DNA from: an uncultured Pelagibacteraceae bacterium
GTDB taxonomy: Bacteria; Pseudomonadota; Alphaproteobacteria; Pelagibacterales; Pelagibacteraceae
Direction of reading: 5' to 3'
NCBI GenBank assembly: GCA_902524995.1
Contig: CABZFJ010000012.1
Coordinates: 1 to 32,597 of the forward strand
DNA: 32,597 nt
Of this stretch, positions 8,359-16,349 are shown in pieces. Within the stretch, counting starts at the first letter, position 1. Each line of letters opens with the position of its first letter. The position numbers and the translations under genes were made by a program. Below the pieces are notes generated by a model. The model was not told the origin of the DNA and made no database searches. It worked only from the letters and a program-made list of their open reading frames with translations.

Positions 8359-8393
8359 TTTATCTAAGTAGACAAACGTTTTTTTTTCAGTTA

Positions 8394-8417
8394 CCTTTTG
8401 ATCTGAAAATTCAAAGG
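8394..8417 (+). promoter_or_regulatory. Possible hairpin next to the ribosome binding site of the module 1 ligase
   Basis: CCTTTTGA (8394-8401) can pair with TCAAAGG (8411-8417) with one bulged base and a 9-nt loop. The downstream arm is part of the strong Shine-Dalgarno (AAGGGGGAAG, ending 4 nt before the ATG at 8425), so folding could partly hide it. A T-run (8379-8387) precedes it. The hairpin is short and may be fortuitous. Confidence 0.25.
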
Positions 8418-8424
8418 GGGAAGA

Positions 8425-9894
8425 ATGACGGATCTTGAAAAACATGTAAACCAGCCAGGTAGAGCCAAACTCGTCAAAAAAGTTAGAGAAAAAATAAACG
8501 AATTAGGAATTACTTATATATATTATCAATTTATCTCAGTTACTGGAAGAGTAGTTGGTAAAGGAATACCCGCAGACCACTGGGAAAGAACTGCAGAAAA
8601 AGGTTTTCAATTAGTTTACGGAGCAACTGCAAATTTATTTTTAGATCGTCATAATAATTATATTGGTTATGGTCCAGAAGCTATGGAATTGGTAGGAATA
8701 CCTGATCCAGAAACCTTTGTTCAATTACCTTGGGACAAGAGAGTTGGAAGAGTTTTTGTAACTTGTTTTAGAAATAGAGAAGAAAGAAAAAATCCAGGTG
8801 GTCATTTAACAAGTGACTGCAGGGGTAATCTTAGAATTTTCATGAACGAATTCAAAAAGAAACATGGATTAGAATTAAGAGTTGGAACAGAGCCTGAAAT
8901 GATGTGGTTAACAAAAAATCCTGACGGAACACCGACGGGACAAGGTTTCTCAAAACCATTCTGTTATCATATTGATCAATTTGAGTCTTTAAGACCTGTA
9001 TTTATGAAGGTTATTGAATACGCAAAAGCGATGGGTCTTGATATGATACAAGGTGATCATGAAGATGCACCTGGTCAATTAGAACTTAATTGGACATTTG
9101 ATAATGTTTTAAGAAATGCGGATAGGCTGTCTACTTACAGGCAAATTTGTGCACAAGTAGCAAGAGAACATAATCTTATTGCTTGCTTTATGACTAAACC
9201 ATTTATGGGAGTTTCGGCAAGTGGATGTCACACTAATATGTCATTATGGAAAGGTGGAAAGGTATCTGTAAATAAATTGGGTAACAAAAAACTTCCAGGT
9301 GTAGAGGAAGTCTTTAGTTATGTATCAGGAGGAACAAATACTTTTATGCCTGATACAAAAGATATGCAATTGCCAGGAAAAATTGGACTACAATCAATCG
9401 CAGGGATAATGAAACACTTGCCTGCTTTAACAGCAATTGGTTCGTCTACAGTTAACTCATATAGAAGATTGTGGGATCAAGGTTTCTGGGCACCAGTATA
9501 CGCTGACTGGGGTTATCAAAATAGAACTTGTGGTCTAAGAGTGTCTGCTCCAGGTAGATTTGAATATAGATCAGTTGACTCTATGCATAATCCTTATTTG
9601 TTAGGTGCTGCATTGCTAAAAGCTTGCGATGAGGGAATATCTAAAAAAATGAAACCAGCTAAACCAGAGTCTAGAAATATATATGAAGCTCAAAAAGCTG
9701 GTAAAGATGTTAAGAAACTTCCACTAAGTTTAGGTGAAGCTTTAGATAGATTGGCAGAGGATGAGCTTATAAAATCATCAATGCCAGATGAAATGTATAA
9801 AGTATTTAATTGGTACAAACGAGATGAGTGGGAAAAATTCCTTGGAGCAACAACACAATGGGATCTTGATACTTATTTAGATTGTCTACCGTAG
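8425..9894 (+). CDS. Glutamine synthetase-like ligase of module 1 (substrate uncertain)
   Basis: ATP-dependent glutamate-amine or glutamate-ammonia ligase of the glutamine synthetase superfamily, 489 aa. Active-site landmarks are present: metal-binding ExE (E156, E158), a second Glu pair (E213 in HED, E220), the metal histidine in GCHTN (H269), NSYRRL, the flexible-loop motif NRTCGLR (366-372) and GRFEYR. The Tyr adenylylation site of GlnA is not evident. The sequence differs strongly from the GmaS-type paralogue at 18398-19723, so it need not use methylamine. A strong Shine-Dalgarno precedes the ATG. Three split glutamate synthase subunits follow with an 11-nt gap, which suggests that its gamma-glutamyl product is passed to them. 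Candidate substrates are ammonia, methylamine or another amine released from TMAO or betaine breakdown. The family is certain, the substrate is not. Confidence 0.82.
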   Translation: MTDLEKHVNQPGRAKLVKKVREKINELGITYIYYQFISVTGRVVGKGIPADHWERTAEKGFQLVYGATANLFLDRHNNYIGYGPEAMELVGIPDPETFVQLPWDKRVGRVFVTCFRNREERKNPGGHLTSDCRGNLRIFMNEFKKKHGLELRVGTEPEMMWLTKNPDGTPTGQGFSKPFCYHIDQFESLRPVFMKVIEYAKAMGLDMIQGDHEDAPGQLELNWTFDNVLRNADRLSTYRQICAQVAREHNLIACFMTKPFMGVSASGCHTNMSLWKGGKVSVNKLGNKKLPGVEEVFSYVSGGTNTFMPDTKDMQLPGKIGLQSIAGIMKHLPALTAIGSSTVNSYRRLWDQGFWAPVYADWGYQNRTCGLRVSAPGRFEYRSVDSMHNPYLLGAALLKACDEGISKKMKPAKPESRNIYEAQKAGKDVKKLPLSLGEALDRLAEDELIKSSMPDEMYKVFNWYKRDEWEKFLGATTQWDLDTYLDCLP

Positions 9895-9905
9895 TAGGAT
9901 AAAAT

Positions 9906-10847
9906 ATGTGCGGGATTGCAGGATTAATTCATAGAGGAAATACTTCAAACGTTGGTTTTGAACTTCAAGGTATGCTTCAAGCATTAAAGCATAGAGGTGA
10001 AGACTCAACTGGATACGCTCTATACGGAAAAACTAACGGTCAAAATTTTATCATGAGATTTAAAGTTGGAGAAAATGTCGGTGAAGGCAGTACTTCAGTC
10101 ATGGAAGATGTTTCAGTATATGATGAAAGAAAAAAAATAGTTGATGGATATTTATCTGATTTGGGAGCAAAAATAATTAAAGAAGAAAGAATACTTCCTT
10201 ATTCATTAAGATATGAAATTGAATACAATAAAGATCTTATGGAGTTTTCGCAAAAAATAGAAAGTGTGCCTGGTGTTGAAATTCTATCAATGGGTAAATC
10301 ATTAGAGGTAATTAAAGATTTAGGAAATGCTGAAGCAGTATGTAAGAGATATAACCTTGATAAATTAGTTGGCACTCATGCAATTGGCCATGCAAGAATG
10401 GCAACAGAGTCAGGAGTGGATATTAAATCTGCTCACCCATTTTGGGGATATCCTTTCAGTGATGTATCTGTTGTTCACAACGGTCAATTAACTAATTATT
10501 GGAACAATAGAAGAGTATTAGAGAATAAGGGAATGAGATTTATGTCAGAGTGTGACTCTGAATTAATTGCAGTTTATTTGGCTGAAAAAATGAGAAATGG
10601 AGCAACACTAGAAGAAGGAATGAAAGAGTCTTTAACGGGCTTGGATGGAGTTTTCACTTACTTCGTTGCTACCAAAGACTCTTTAGGGATGGCTAAAGAT
10701 ACAATGGCTGCTAAACCACTGGTATTATATGAGTCTGAAGATCTTGTAGCTATGGGTTCGGAGGAAATAGCAATTAGATCAGTACTACCACATGAAATAG
10801 AAACATATGATCCTTTTGATGGAGAGGTTAAAGTATGGCAAATTTAA
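9906..10847 (+). CDS. Class II glutamine amidotransferase subunit of split glutamate synthase, module 1
   Basis: Homologue of the glutaminase domain of glutamate synthase (GlxB or MgsA type), 313 aa. The catalytic cysteine is Cys2 (MCGIAG), exposed after Met removal. Other class II marks are GHARMATES, VVHNGQLTNY (the NG oxyanion motif) and the SECDSE segment. It would hydrolyse glutamine or a gamma-glutamylamide and channel the amine to the FMN subunit encoded two genes on. The start is 11 nt after the ligase gene and its end overlaps the next gene by 13 nt. An insertion of about 100 residues between the N-terminal strands and the GHARM motif is shared with the paralogue at 15468, showing the two modules have a common origin. 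Confidence 0.87.
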   Translation: MCGIAGLIHRGNTSNVGFELQGMLQALKHRGEDSTGYALYGKTNGQNFIMRFKVGENVGEGSTSVMEDVSVYDERKKIVDGYLSDLGAKIIKEERILPYSLRYEIEYNKDLMEFSQKIESVPGVEILSMGKSLEVIKDLGNAEAVCKRYNLDKLVGTHAIGHARMATESGVDIKSAHPFWGYPFSDVSVVHNGQLTNYWNNRRVLENKGMRFMSECDSELIAVYLAEKMRNGATLEEGMKESLTGLDGVFTYFVATKDSLGMAKDTMAAKPLVLYESEDLVAMGSEEIAIRSVLPHEIETYDPFDGEVKVWQI

Positions 10848-11689
10848 AAACATCAGAAAAAAAGACTAAAGCTCAATCAATGGGACTTCATTCAGAAGTC
10901 TTAACTGGAAAAACACAACAAAAATTTTTTAATCCCGATGAAGCAGAAAATTTTTATTATTTTGGAACATATGATGTGGATTTCAACAAAAGAACAGAAA
11001 TCGATGTAAAAAATATGGAATGCAGGGAAGCCAATAAAAAAATTGATGAATTAATGAAAGATGGATATGGAACAATAGTTATAAAGAATCCTCAAGGAAA
11101 ACATAGTTTAGGTGTAGGAATTTTAAATAAATTAAATTTAATATTTGAAGGAAGTTTAGGTTATTTTGGATGTGGATCAATGGATGGTCCAATAGTTAGA
11201 ATTAATGGAAGAGTTGGTTGGTCTTGTGCTGAAAATATGATGGCTGGCAAAGTAGTAATAGAAAAAAATGCGGGGTCTTGCTTTGGGGCAGCTATCAGAG
11301 GTGGTGATCTGATATGCAAAGGAAGCGTGGGTGCAAGAACTGGTATTGATCAAAAAGGTGGAACTATAATAATTGGTGGAGATGCTGGTGCTTTTACTGG
11401 GTTTATGATGCAAAGAGGCAGAATAATAATATTGGGTGACGTAGGTATAAACCTAGGTGACTCTATGTATGATGGGACAATTTTTGTAGGTGGAAAAATT
11501 GGTTCATTTGGTAGTGATGCTGTCGAAGCAGAATTGACTGATTCAGATCAAGACTGGTTAAGAAGAAAATTAAAGGTTGCGGAGATCGGAGAAAACTTCG
11601 ATGTTTCTAAAATGACCAAAGTTGTATCAGGAAAAAAACTTTGGAATTACGATGCTCTAGAACCTACAGAAAAAAAAGGAGCAATTTAA
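10835..11689 (+). CDS. GXGXG-domain subunit of split glutamate synthase, module 1
   Basis: Homologue of the C-terminal beta-helix (GXGXG) domain of glutamate synthase (GlxC or MgsB type), 284 aa. Regular Gly-rich turns mark the beta-helix (YFGCGSMDG, SCFGAAIRGG, IGGDAGAFTG, LGDVGINLGD). In GltB this domain is structural and holds the amidotransferase and FMN domains together. The N-terminus is about 55 residues longer than in the module 2 paralogue, and a lysine-rich start (KTSEKKTKAQ) precedes the conserved part. It overlaps the upstream gene by 13 nt and abuts the FMN subunit gene with no gap, so the three proteins are made together. Confidence 0.87.
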   Translation: MANLKTSEKKTKAQSMGLHSEVLTGKTQQKFFNPDEAENFYYFGTYDVDFNKRTEIDVKNMECREANKKIDELMKDGYGTIVIKNPQGKHSLGVGILNKLNLIFEGSLGYFGCGSMDGPIVRINGRVGWSCAENMMAGKVVIEKNAGSCFGAAIRGGDLICKGSVGARTGIDQKGGTIIIGGDAGAFTGFMMQRGRIIILGDVGINLGDSMYDGTIFVGGKIGSFGSDAVEAELTDSDQDWLRRKLKVAEIGENFDVSKMTKVVSGKKLWNYDALEPTEKKGAI

Positions 11690-13081
11690 ATGGCAAAGAA
11701 AAAAAACGGTAATGGAAAGTCAAACGGACATTCTAATGGTAATGGAATAGCTTCAAGAAATAAAAGTTTGTTGGGACACAACGCTATTTTTACTCCAGAA
11801 GTTATGGACGACATTCATATTAAAGCAGAATTGGGAAGATATAGAATGCGTGGAATGGCTTTAATGAAAAAAATACCAACTTTTGATGATCTAGTTTTCT
11901 TGCCAGGTACATTAACAAGATTTGTTATTGAAGGTTACAGAGAAAAATGTGAGACCAAAACTATTATTGGTCCAAGATGTGAAAATCCAATCGAGCTTGA
12001 TATTCCAGTTTATATTACAGGGATGAGTTTTGGGGCGTTATCTTATGAAGCAAAGACTGCTTTAGCCAGAGGTGCTACAATGGCAGGTAGTGCAACATGT
12101 TCAGGTGAAGGTGGAATGATACCAGATGAAAGAAGATATTCAGAAAAATGGTTTTATCAATGTATTCAATCAAGATATGGTTTTAACCCACACCATGCAC
12201 AACTAGCTGATGGAATTGAAGTATTTATAGGACAAGGTCAGAAAGTTGGAATGGGAGGTCACTTAATGGGTCAAAAAGTTACTGACCAAGTTGCAGAAAT
12301 GAGATCACTACCCGCAGGTATTGATCAAAGATCTCCAGCAAGACACCCTGATTGGTTGGGTCCAGACGATTTAGCTTTAAAAGTACAAGAGCTTAGAGAA
12401 TTAACAAAAAACAAAGTACCAATTCAATTAAAACTTGGTGCAGCAAAAGTTTATGATGATGTTAGGATGGCAGCAAAATGTGATCCAGATTCAATTTATC
12501 TTGATGGAATGGAAGGTTCAACAGGTGCTGGACCACACATTGCAGCTGCAAACACAGGTATCCCTGGAATTGCTGGAATTAGAGAAGCAAGAAGAGCTTT
12601 AGATGATGTAGGTAAAACTGGAAAAGTAACTTTAATTTATGCAGGCGGTGTTAGAGATGGAGCGGATATGGCTAAAGCTTTAGCGCTTGGTGCAGATGCA
12701 ATTGCAATTGGAACCGGTGCAATGGTGGCTTTAAATTGCAATAAAGAAATACCAGAATCTAACTTCGAAAAAGAAATGGGTGTTCCTGCAGGTCATTGCT
12801 ATCACTGTCATACAGGTAGATGTCCGGTAGGAGTGGCTACTCAGGATCCAAAATTAAGAAAAAGATTAAATCCTGATGATGCAGCATTAAGAGTATACAA
12901 TTATTTGCATGCGATGACATTAGAGGCTCAATTATTGGCTAGAGCATGTGGAAAAACAAATATTCACTCACTAGAGCCAGAAGATATGGCAGCATTAACT
13001 ATGGAAGCTTCGGCTTTAGCAAAAGTACCTCTTGCAGGAACAAATCATACAGTAGGAGTTAAAGATTTTCATAAAATTTAA
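11690..13081 (+). CDS. FMN-binding subunit of split glutamate synthase, module 1 (Fe-S cysteines kept)
   Basis: Homologue of the central FMN domain of glutamate synthase (GlxD or MgsC type), 463 aa. TIM-barrel motifs include TGMSFGALS, GEGGMIPDER, SPARHPDWLGPDDL, LKLGAAKV and phosphate-binding YAGGVRDGADMAKALALGADA. Cysteines C370, C373 and C378 in CYHCHTGRCPVGVATQDP occupy the place of the 3Fe-4S ligands of GltB, so an electron-transferring enzyme is plausible. The N-terminus (about residues 2-20) is a low-complexity Lys/Asn/Gly tail absent from the module 2 paralogue. No GltD-type NADPH subunit is nearby, so the electron donor would be ferredoxin or a distant protein. A likely product is glutamate or an N-alkyl glutamate. 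Confidence 0.87.
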   Translation: MAKKKNGNGKSNGHSNGNGIASRNKSLLGHNAIFTPEVMDDIHIKAELGRYRMRGMALMKKIPTFDDLVFLPGTLTRFVIEGYREKCETKTIIGPRCENPIELDIPVYITGMSFGALSYEAKTALARGATMAGSATCSGEGGMIPDERRYSEKWFYQCIQSRYGFNPHHAQLADGIEVFIGQGQKVGMGGHLMGQKVTDQVAEMRSLPAGIDQRSPARHPDWLGPDDLALKVQELRELTKNKVPIQLKLGAAKVYDDVRMAAKCDPDSIYLDGMEGSTGAGPHIAAANTGIPGIAGIREARRALDDVGKTGKVTLIYAGGVRDGADMAKALALGADAIAIGTGAMVALNCNKEIPESNFEKEMGVPAGHCYHCHTGRCPVGVATQDPKLRKRLNPDDAALRVYNYLHAMTLEAQLLARACGKTNIHSLEPEDMAALTMEASALAKVPLAGTNHTVGVKDFHKI

Positions 13082-13089
13082 TTTCAAAT

Positions 13090-13500
13090 ATGGCTAAAAA
13101 AAAAGGTAAAAAGAAAGTCAAATCAAAAGAGATAAAAGGTGAACTAGGAAAAAAAAAAGAAACTGCTAGAGAGAAAATGATTGGCCAAACTATTGGTTAC
13201 AGATACGATGTAAATCTTTTACCTGATTACAGCCGACTTACTCCATTTTTAAAAAAATATATAGAAGCTATGGGTTGGGACGATCTTAATTGGTTAGAAG
13301 ACGTTCATATGGGTTATGAAGAAAATAGGCCCGCTGTTTTTGACAGAAATGCAAACGGTTGGGTAACAATTCCAAGTAATATAAAATTGCCAAATAATCA
13401 GCAAGATAGAGATATGATTGCCAGAGAGTTATTAGTAAAATTTCAAATGTCTCCGAATCATCCTATGGTTGATTTGAAAAAAGCTTATTTAAAATTCTAA
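13090..13500 (+). CDS. Uncharacterised lysine-tailed protein of module 1
   Basis: I do not recognise a characterised family for this 136-aa protein. The first 28 residues are almost all Lys, Glu and Gly (start MAKKKGKKKVK). The remaining 100 look like a compact soluble domain rich in aromatic and acidic residues (LPDYSRLTPFLKKYIEAMGW, EDVHMGYEENRPAVFD, NGWVTIPSNIKLP), ending in a helical segment. There is no signal peptide, membrane span or cysteine. It starts 8 nt after the FMN subunit gene, so it is probably an added subunit or assembly factor of the module 1 synthase. Its Met-Ala-Lys-Lys-Lys start echoes the N-terminus of the FMN subunit. Module 2 has no counterpart. Confidence 0.78.
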   Translation: MAKKKGKKKVKSKEIKGELGKKKETAREKMIGQTIGYRYDVNLLPDYSRLTPFLKKYIEAMGWDDLNWLEDVHMGYEENRPAVFDRNANGWVTIPSNIKLPNNQQDRDMIARELLVKFQMSPNHPMVDLKKAYLKF

Positions 13501-13514
13501 GTTTCAATTTGAAG

Positions 13515-13543
13515 TTGATAAAATAATTATTAACATCTAATTT
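13515..13543 (+). promoter_or_regulatory. Candidate promoter of amt
   Basis: TTGATA (13515-13520) and TAATTT (13538-13543) are 17 nt apart in the 117-bp gap before amt, the longest gene-free stretch on this strand inside the cluster. It would give a leader of about 70 nt ending in a clear Shine-Dalgarno (AGGAG, 13605-13609). The -10 is a modest match, so chance occurrence in AT-rich sequence cannot be excluded. No conserved RNA structure was evident in the leader. Confidence 0.35.
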
Positions 13544-13617
13544 TTATAACAAAAATAAAATTGTCAGCATTAAAAAAATTTCATAAAGTTCATTAACTAT
13601 TAATAGGAGAGAGAAAT

Positions 13618-15018
13618 ATGACTGATCAATTAGGTGCTCTCACAACATTATTTACAGAATTCTATTATTGGGTAACTGTGGTTCTTATGTTTTTGATCCA
13701 CGTAGGATTTTGTATGTATGAAGTTGGGGCATCTCGTTACAAACATCACCAACATACTCTTATGAAAAATACTATGCTAATACCACTGGTAACGGTTACA
13801 TGGTTTTTCTTTGGTTGGTGGATATACTGGGCATTTCCCACAGGACCTGGATTAGCTCCTTCAATAATGACTGAAAGCACTGGTTTAGTTCTTGGAGGTG
13901 GATTTGGTGGAAATGATCTTGCTAACCCTACAAATGCATTGATGGCAGTAAATCTAAACGATCATATAATGGGTGTCTTCTGGGCAGCCTTTTTATTATT
14001 TTCATGGACTGCAGCTTCAATTGTATCTGGAGCGGTTATTGAAAGGATAACTACTTTTGCATTTGGAATACTTGCAATTGCAATTGGATCTGTTTTCTGG
14101 ACAATTGATGCTTCATGGGGATGGCATTTTGATGGATGGATGTTAAAAATATTAGGATATCACGATGCATATGCTTCTGGAGTAATTCACGCAATTGCCG
14201 GAGGTTTTGCTTTAGGTGTTCTTGTTGTTTTAGGGCCAAGAATTGGAAAATTTTCATCTAGTGGAGAACCAAGAAATATTGGACCAAGAAATCCTTGGCT
14301 AGTAACTGTTGGATTATTTTTAATCTATACAGGTTTTTGGGGTTTTTACGCAGCATGTAATGTACCAATTTACGATCTTGGACCAGAATATGGTATGGAA
14401 GGTGTAACTTTCTTTACGGCAACTAACATCTACCTAACGCCTACAACACTTAGCGGAATAACGATGAACTTTTTAATGTCGTTATCTGGAGGTTTGTTGG
14501 CTGGATATGTAATATCAAAGGGAGATCCTTTCTGGACTTATTCATCAGGACTTGCAGGCATAATATGTGCATCTGCAGGTAATGATTTATATCATCCAAT
14601 ACAATCAATGATAATCGGTATGATCGGAGTGGTTATAGCTTACAAAATGCATTACTGGGTCGAGAAAAAATATAAAATCGACGATGCAGTTGGAGCAGTA
14701 GCTGTTCATGGTTATGCTGGATTTGTTGGTCTTGTAATATGTGGTTTCGTTTTAAATGGTTATCCTTCATCTGGATACAGTGTAGGAGCTATGTGGGACG
14801 GAACTAATTATGCAGCAATTAATCCTCTAGGAATGTTTATCGGAGCAATAATAATGTTTTTTGTTTTAGGTATGCTTCCTGGATATATAATAGCTAAAGT
14901 TCTAAATGGAATGGGTAAACTAAGAATACCTAAAGAAGTTGAGCTTGCAGGACTTGACTATACAATAATGGAAGAGGCTAAAGAAGACGAAAAAGCAGTA
15001 GTCTCAGCCAGTAGATAA
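13618..15018 (+). CDS. amt: Ammonium/methylammonium transporter (Amt family)
   Basis: Inner-membrane channel-like transporter, 466 aa with about 11 hydrophobic segments. The pore histidine pair is present (H191 in GVIHAIAGG, H364 in VAVHGYAGF), and D183 lies eight residues before the first histidine, as in AmtB. The N-terminus has no obvious signal peptide, and the C-terminal tail keeps a degenerate form of the Amt tail (ELAGLDYTIMEE) but is Glu/Lys-rich. A good Shine-Dalgarno precedes it. It lies between the two ligase/synthase modules and is followed by a 73-aa membrane protein rather than a PII gene (glnK). Context suggests uptake or recapture of ammonium or methylammonium. Transport preference cannot be read from sequence. 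Confidence 0.93.
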   Translation: MTDQLGALTTLFTEFYYWVTVVLMFLIHVGFCMYEVGASRYKHHQHTLMKNTMLIPLVTVTWFFFGWWIYWAFPTGPGLAPSIMTESTGLVLGGGFGGNDLANPTNALMAVNLNDHIMGVFWAAFLLFSWTAASIVSGAVIERITTFAFGILAIAIGSVFWTIDASWGWHFDGWMLKILGYHDAYASGVIHAIAGGFALGVLVVLGPRIGKFSSSGEPRNIGPRNPWLVTVGLFLIYTGFWGFYAACNVPIYDLGPEYGMEGVTFFTATNIYLTPTTLSGITMNFLMSLSGGLLAGYVISKGDPFWTYSSGLAGIICASAGNDLYHPIQSMIIGMIGVVIAYKMHYWVEKKYKIDDAVGAVAVHGYAGFVGLVICGFVLNGYPSSGYSVGAMWDGTNYAAINPLGMFIGAIIMFFVLGMLPGYIIAKVLNGMGKLRIPKEVELAGLDYTIMEEAKEDEKAVVSASR

Positions 15019-15031
15019 AGGAGGTATGTAA

Positions 15032-15253
15032 ATGGCAACAGTATCAAATTGGGTAGATCATTTAAGTGCCTCTGAGGTACAAGGATCTGTCTACCCAGGT
15101 GTTGGGGCTGAAGGAGTGCTTGTAATAGTAGCGATTCTTATTTGGGTTGGCTGGCATGTTATTTCATCTAAACAAGAAGATGGTAAGATGAATGAAATTG
15201 TCAGAAAAAAACCTAGTTCTAACGACTGGAAGAGCAATATAACAGACGGTTAA
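15032..15253 (+). CDS. Small single-span membrane protein downstream of amt
   Basis: A 73-aa protein of unknown function with one membrane segment (about residues 28-47, core VLVIVAILIWVGWHVI), a polar N-terminal part of about 27 residues and a basic C-terminal tail of about 26 (NEIVRKKPSSNDWKS). The start is fixed by the strongest Shine-Dalgarno in the window (AAAGGAGG at 15017-15024, 7 nt before the ATG), lying across the amt stop. It is co-transcribed with amt, and a terminator follows 6 nt after its stop. The position, where glnK often sits, suggests an accessory or regulatory partner of the transporter; this is inference. Confidence 0.8.
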   Translation: MATVSNWVDHLSASEVQGSVYPGVGAEGVLVIVAILIWVGWHVISSKQEDGKMNEIVRKKPSSNDWKSNITDG

Positions 15254-15259
15254 AACTTT

Positions 15260-15293
15260 AAAGAGGGCACATGAAACATTGTGCCCTCTTTTT
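15260..15293 (+). terminator. Rho-independent terminator of the amt operon
   Basis: A perfect 12-bp stem (15260-15271 with 15280-15291, core AGAGGGCACA/TGTGCCCTCT) and an 8-nt loop (TGAAACAT) end in a run of five T (15289-15293). It is the most stable hairpin I see in the window. It separates the amt operon from module 2, which therefore needs its own promoter. Confidence 0.93.
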
Positions 15294-15296
15294 CGA

Positions 15297-15458
15297 ATGG
15301 AAAATTCTAAAAATAAAAATCAAGAGGAAAATAAAACACCAAGTAAAATGGCAAGACTTTCATGGCCAAAAGCAAAGTATGGTGTCTTTGCCGCAATCAT
15401 CATTATTGTATTAGTAAATCTCGTTTACTATAAAGATTTTCTATTATCTTTAATTTAA
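15297..15458 (+). CDS. Tiny single-span membrane protein upstream of mgsA
   Basis: A 53-codon open frame from ATG 15297 to TAA 15458. The first 27 residues are polar and charged (start MENSKNKNQEENK), then one membrane span (about 30-45, core VFAAIIIIVLVNLVYY) and a short tail. It starts 3 nt after the T-run of the preceding terminator, without a Shine-Dalgarno, and ends 9 nt before mgsA. An internal ATG (15348) is an alternative start. The composition of a charged tail plus a clean membrane span argues for a real protein, but the length and lack of a ribosome site leave doubt. Function unknown. Confidence 0.55.
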   Translation: MENSKNKNQEENKTPSKMARLSWPKAKYGVFAAIIIIVLVNLVYYKDFLLSLI

Positions 15459-15467
15459 TTAATTTTT

Positions 15468-16349
15468 ATGTGTGGAATTGTTGGAATATATCTAAAATCA
15501 AAAAAGTTTGAAAATGATTTAGGTAAAATGTTGTCTGGAATGTTGATTAATATGGAGTCCAGAGGTCCTGATAGTGCTGGTTTTGCTATTTATACAAAAG
15601 AAAAAAAGGATGAATTAAAATATTCAATATGTATTAACAATTTAGCTTTTGAAAAATTTAAAAAAGATATTTCAAAAAAAATTAAATTAACTAAAATATT
15701 AAAAAATTCGGACCACGTAATTTTAAGATCCAAAGAAAAACTAAAAAAAGTTTTGAATATTTTAAATGAATTTAAAGGAGTTTCTTTAGTTGGTTTTGGT
15801 AATTCTATTGAAATATTCAAGCAAATTGGAAATCCTAAGGAAGTAGTAAAAATGTTTAATTTAGAAAATTTTAGTGGGACGCATGGGATAGGTCATACAA
15901 GAATGGCTACTGAAAGTGCTATAACAACCGACGGATCTCATCCTTATTCTACAGGTTCCGATGAATGCTTGGTTCATAATGGATCATTATCAAATCACAA
16001 TAACTTAAGGAGAAATTTAACAAAAAAAGGAGTCAATTTTAGTTCTGAAAATGATACTGAAGTAGCAGCAGGATATATTTCAAATCATTTATCAAATAAA
16101 AAAAATTTGAAAGATACTCTTAAAAGTGGTTTGAGTGACTTAGATGGATTTTACACTTTTATAACAGGTACAAGGAAAGGATTTGCTATAGTTAGAGATG
16201 AAATTGCATGTAAACCTGCTGTTGTTGCTGAAACTAAAGACTATGTTGCTATAGCATCTGAATTTCAAGCAATGGCACATTTACCTGGTGTTAACATGGC
16301 TAAAATTTTTGAGCCTGAACCTGGTATTGTATATTCTTGGGGCAATTAA
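15468..16349 (+). CDS. mgsA: N-methylglutamate synthase subunit A, class II amidotransferase domain (module 2)
   Basis: A 293-aa homologue of the amidotransferase domain of glutamate synthase. Catalytic Cys2 (MCGIVG), IGHTRMATES, CLVHNGSLSNH and the SENDTE segment are all present. With MgsB and MgsC it would release the amine from gamma-glutamylmethylamide and build N-methylglutamate. The start has no Shine-Dalgarno. A weak promoter-like pair (TTGTAT 15406-15411, TATAAA 15429-15434, 17-nt spacing) lies inside the tiny upstream gene. The stop overlaps mgsB by one base (TAATG). It is clearly paralogous to 9906-10847. The N-methylglutamate role rests on the linked GmaS-type ligase; a generic GlxB name is the alternative. 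Confidence 0.85.
   Translation: MCGIVGIYLKSKKFENDLGKMLSGMLINMESRGPDSAGFAIYTKEKKDELKYSICINNLAFEKFKKDISKKIKLTKILKNSDHVILRSKEKLKKVLNILNEFKGVSLVGFGNSIEIFKQIGNPKEVVKMFNLENFSGTHGIGHTRMATESAITTDGSHPYSTGSDECLVHNGSLSNHNNLRRNLTKKGVNFSSENDTEVAAGYISNHLSNKKNLKDTLKSGLSDLDGFYTFITGTRKGFAIVRDEIACKPAVVAETKDYVAIASEFQAMAHLPGVNMAKIFEPEPGIVYSWGN

Noticed and set aside
8374..8387. Terminator after the FAD oxidoreductase
   Set aside because: There is a T-run, but only an AT-rich AAACGTTT stem before it, too weak to call.
13502..13513. Short inverted repeat after the 136-aa gene
   Set aside because: The arms are only 5 bp of A/T-rich sequence without a T-run, expected by chance.
13501..13617. Riboswitch or structured leader before amt
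   Set aside because: The gap is AT-rich with no stable stem or recognisable aptamer; only a modest promoter and a Shine-Dalgarno are visible.
16337..16348. TTG start of mgsB four codons upstream
   Set aside because: The ATG at 16349 forms a TAATG junction with mgsA, a pattern seen repeatedly in this window.
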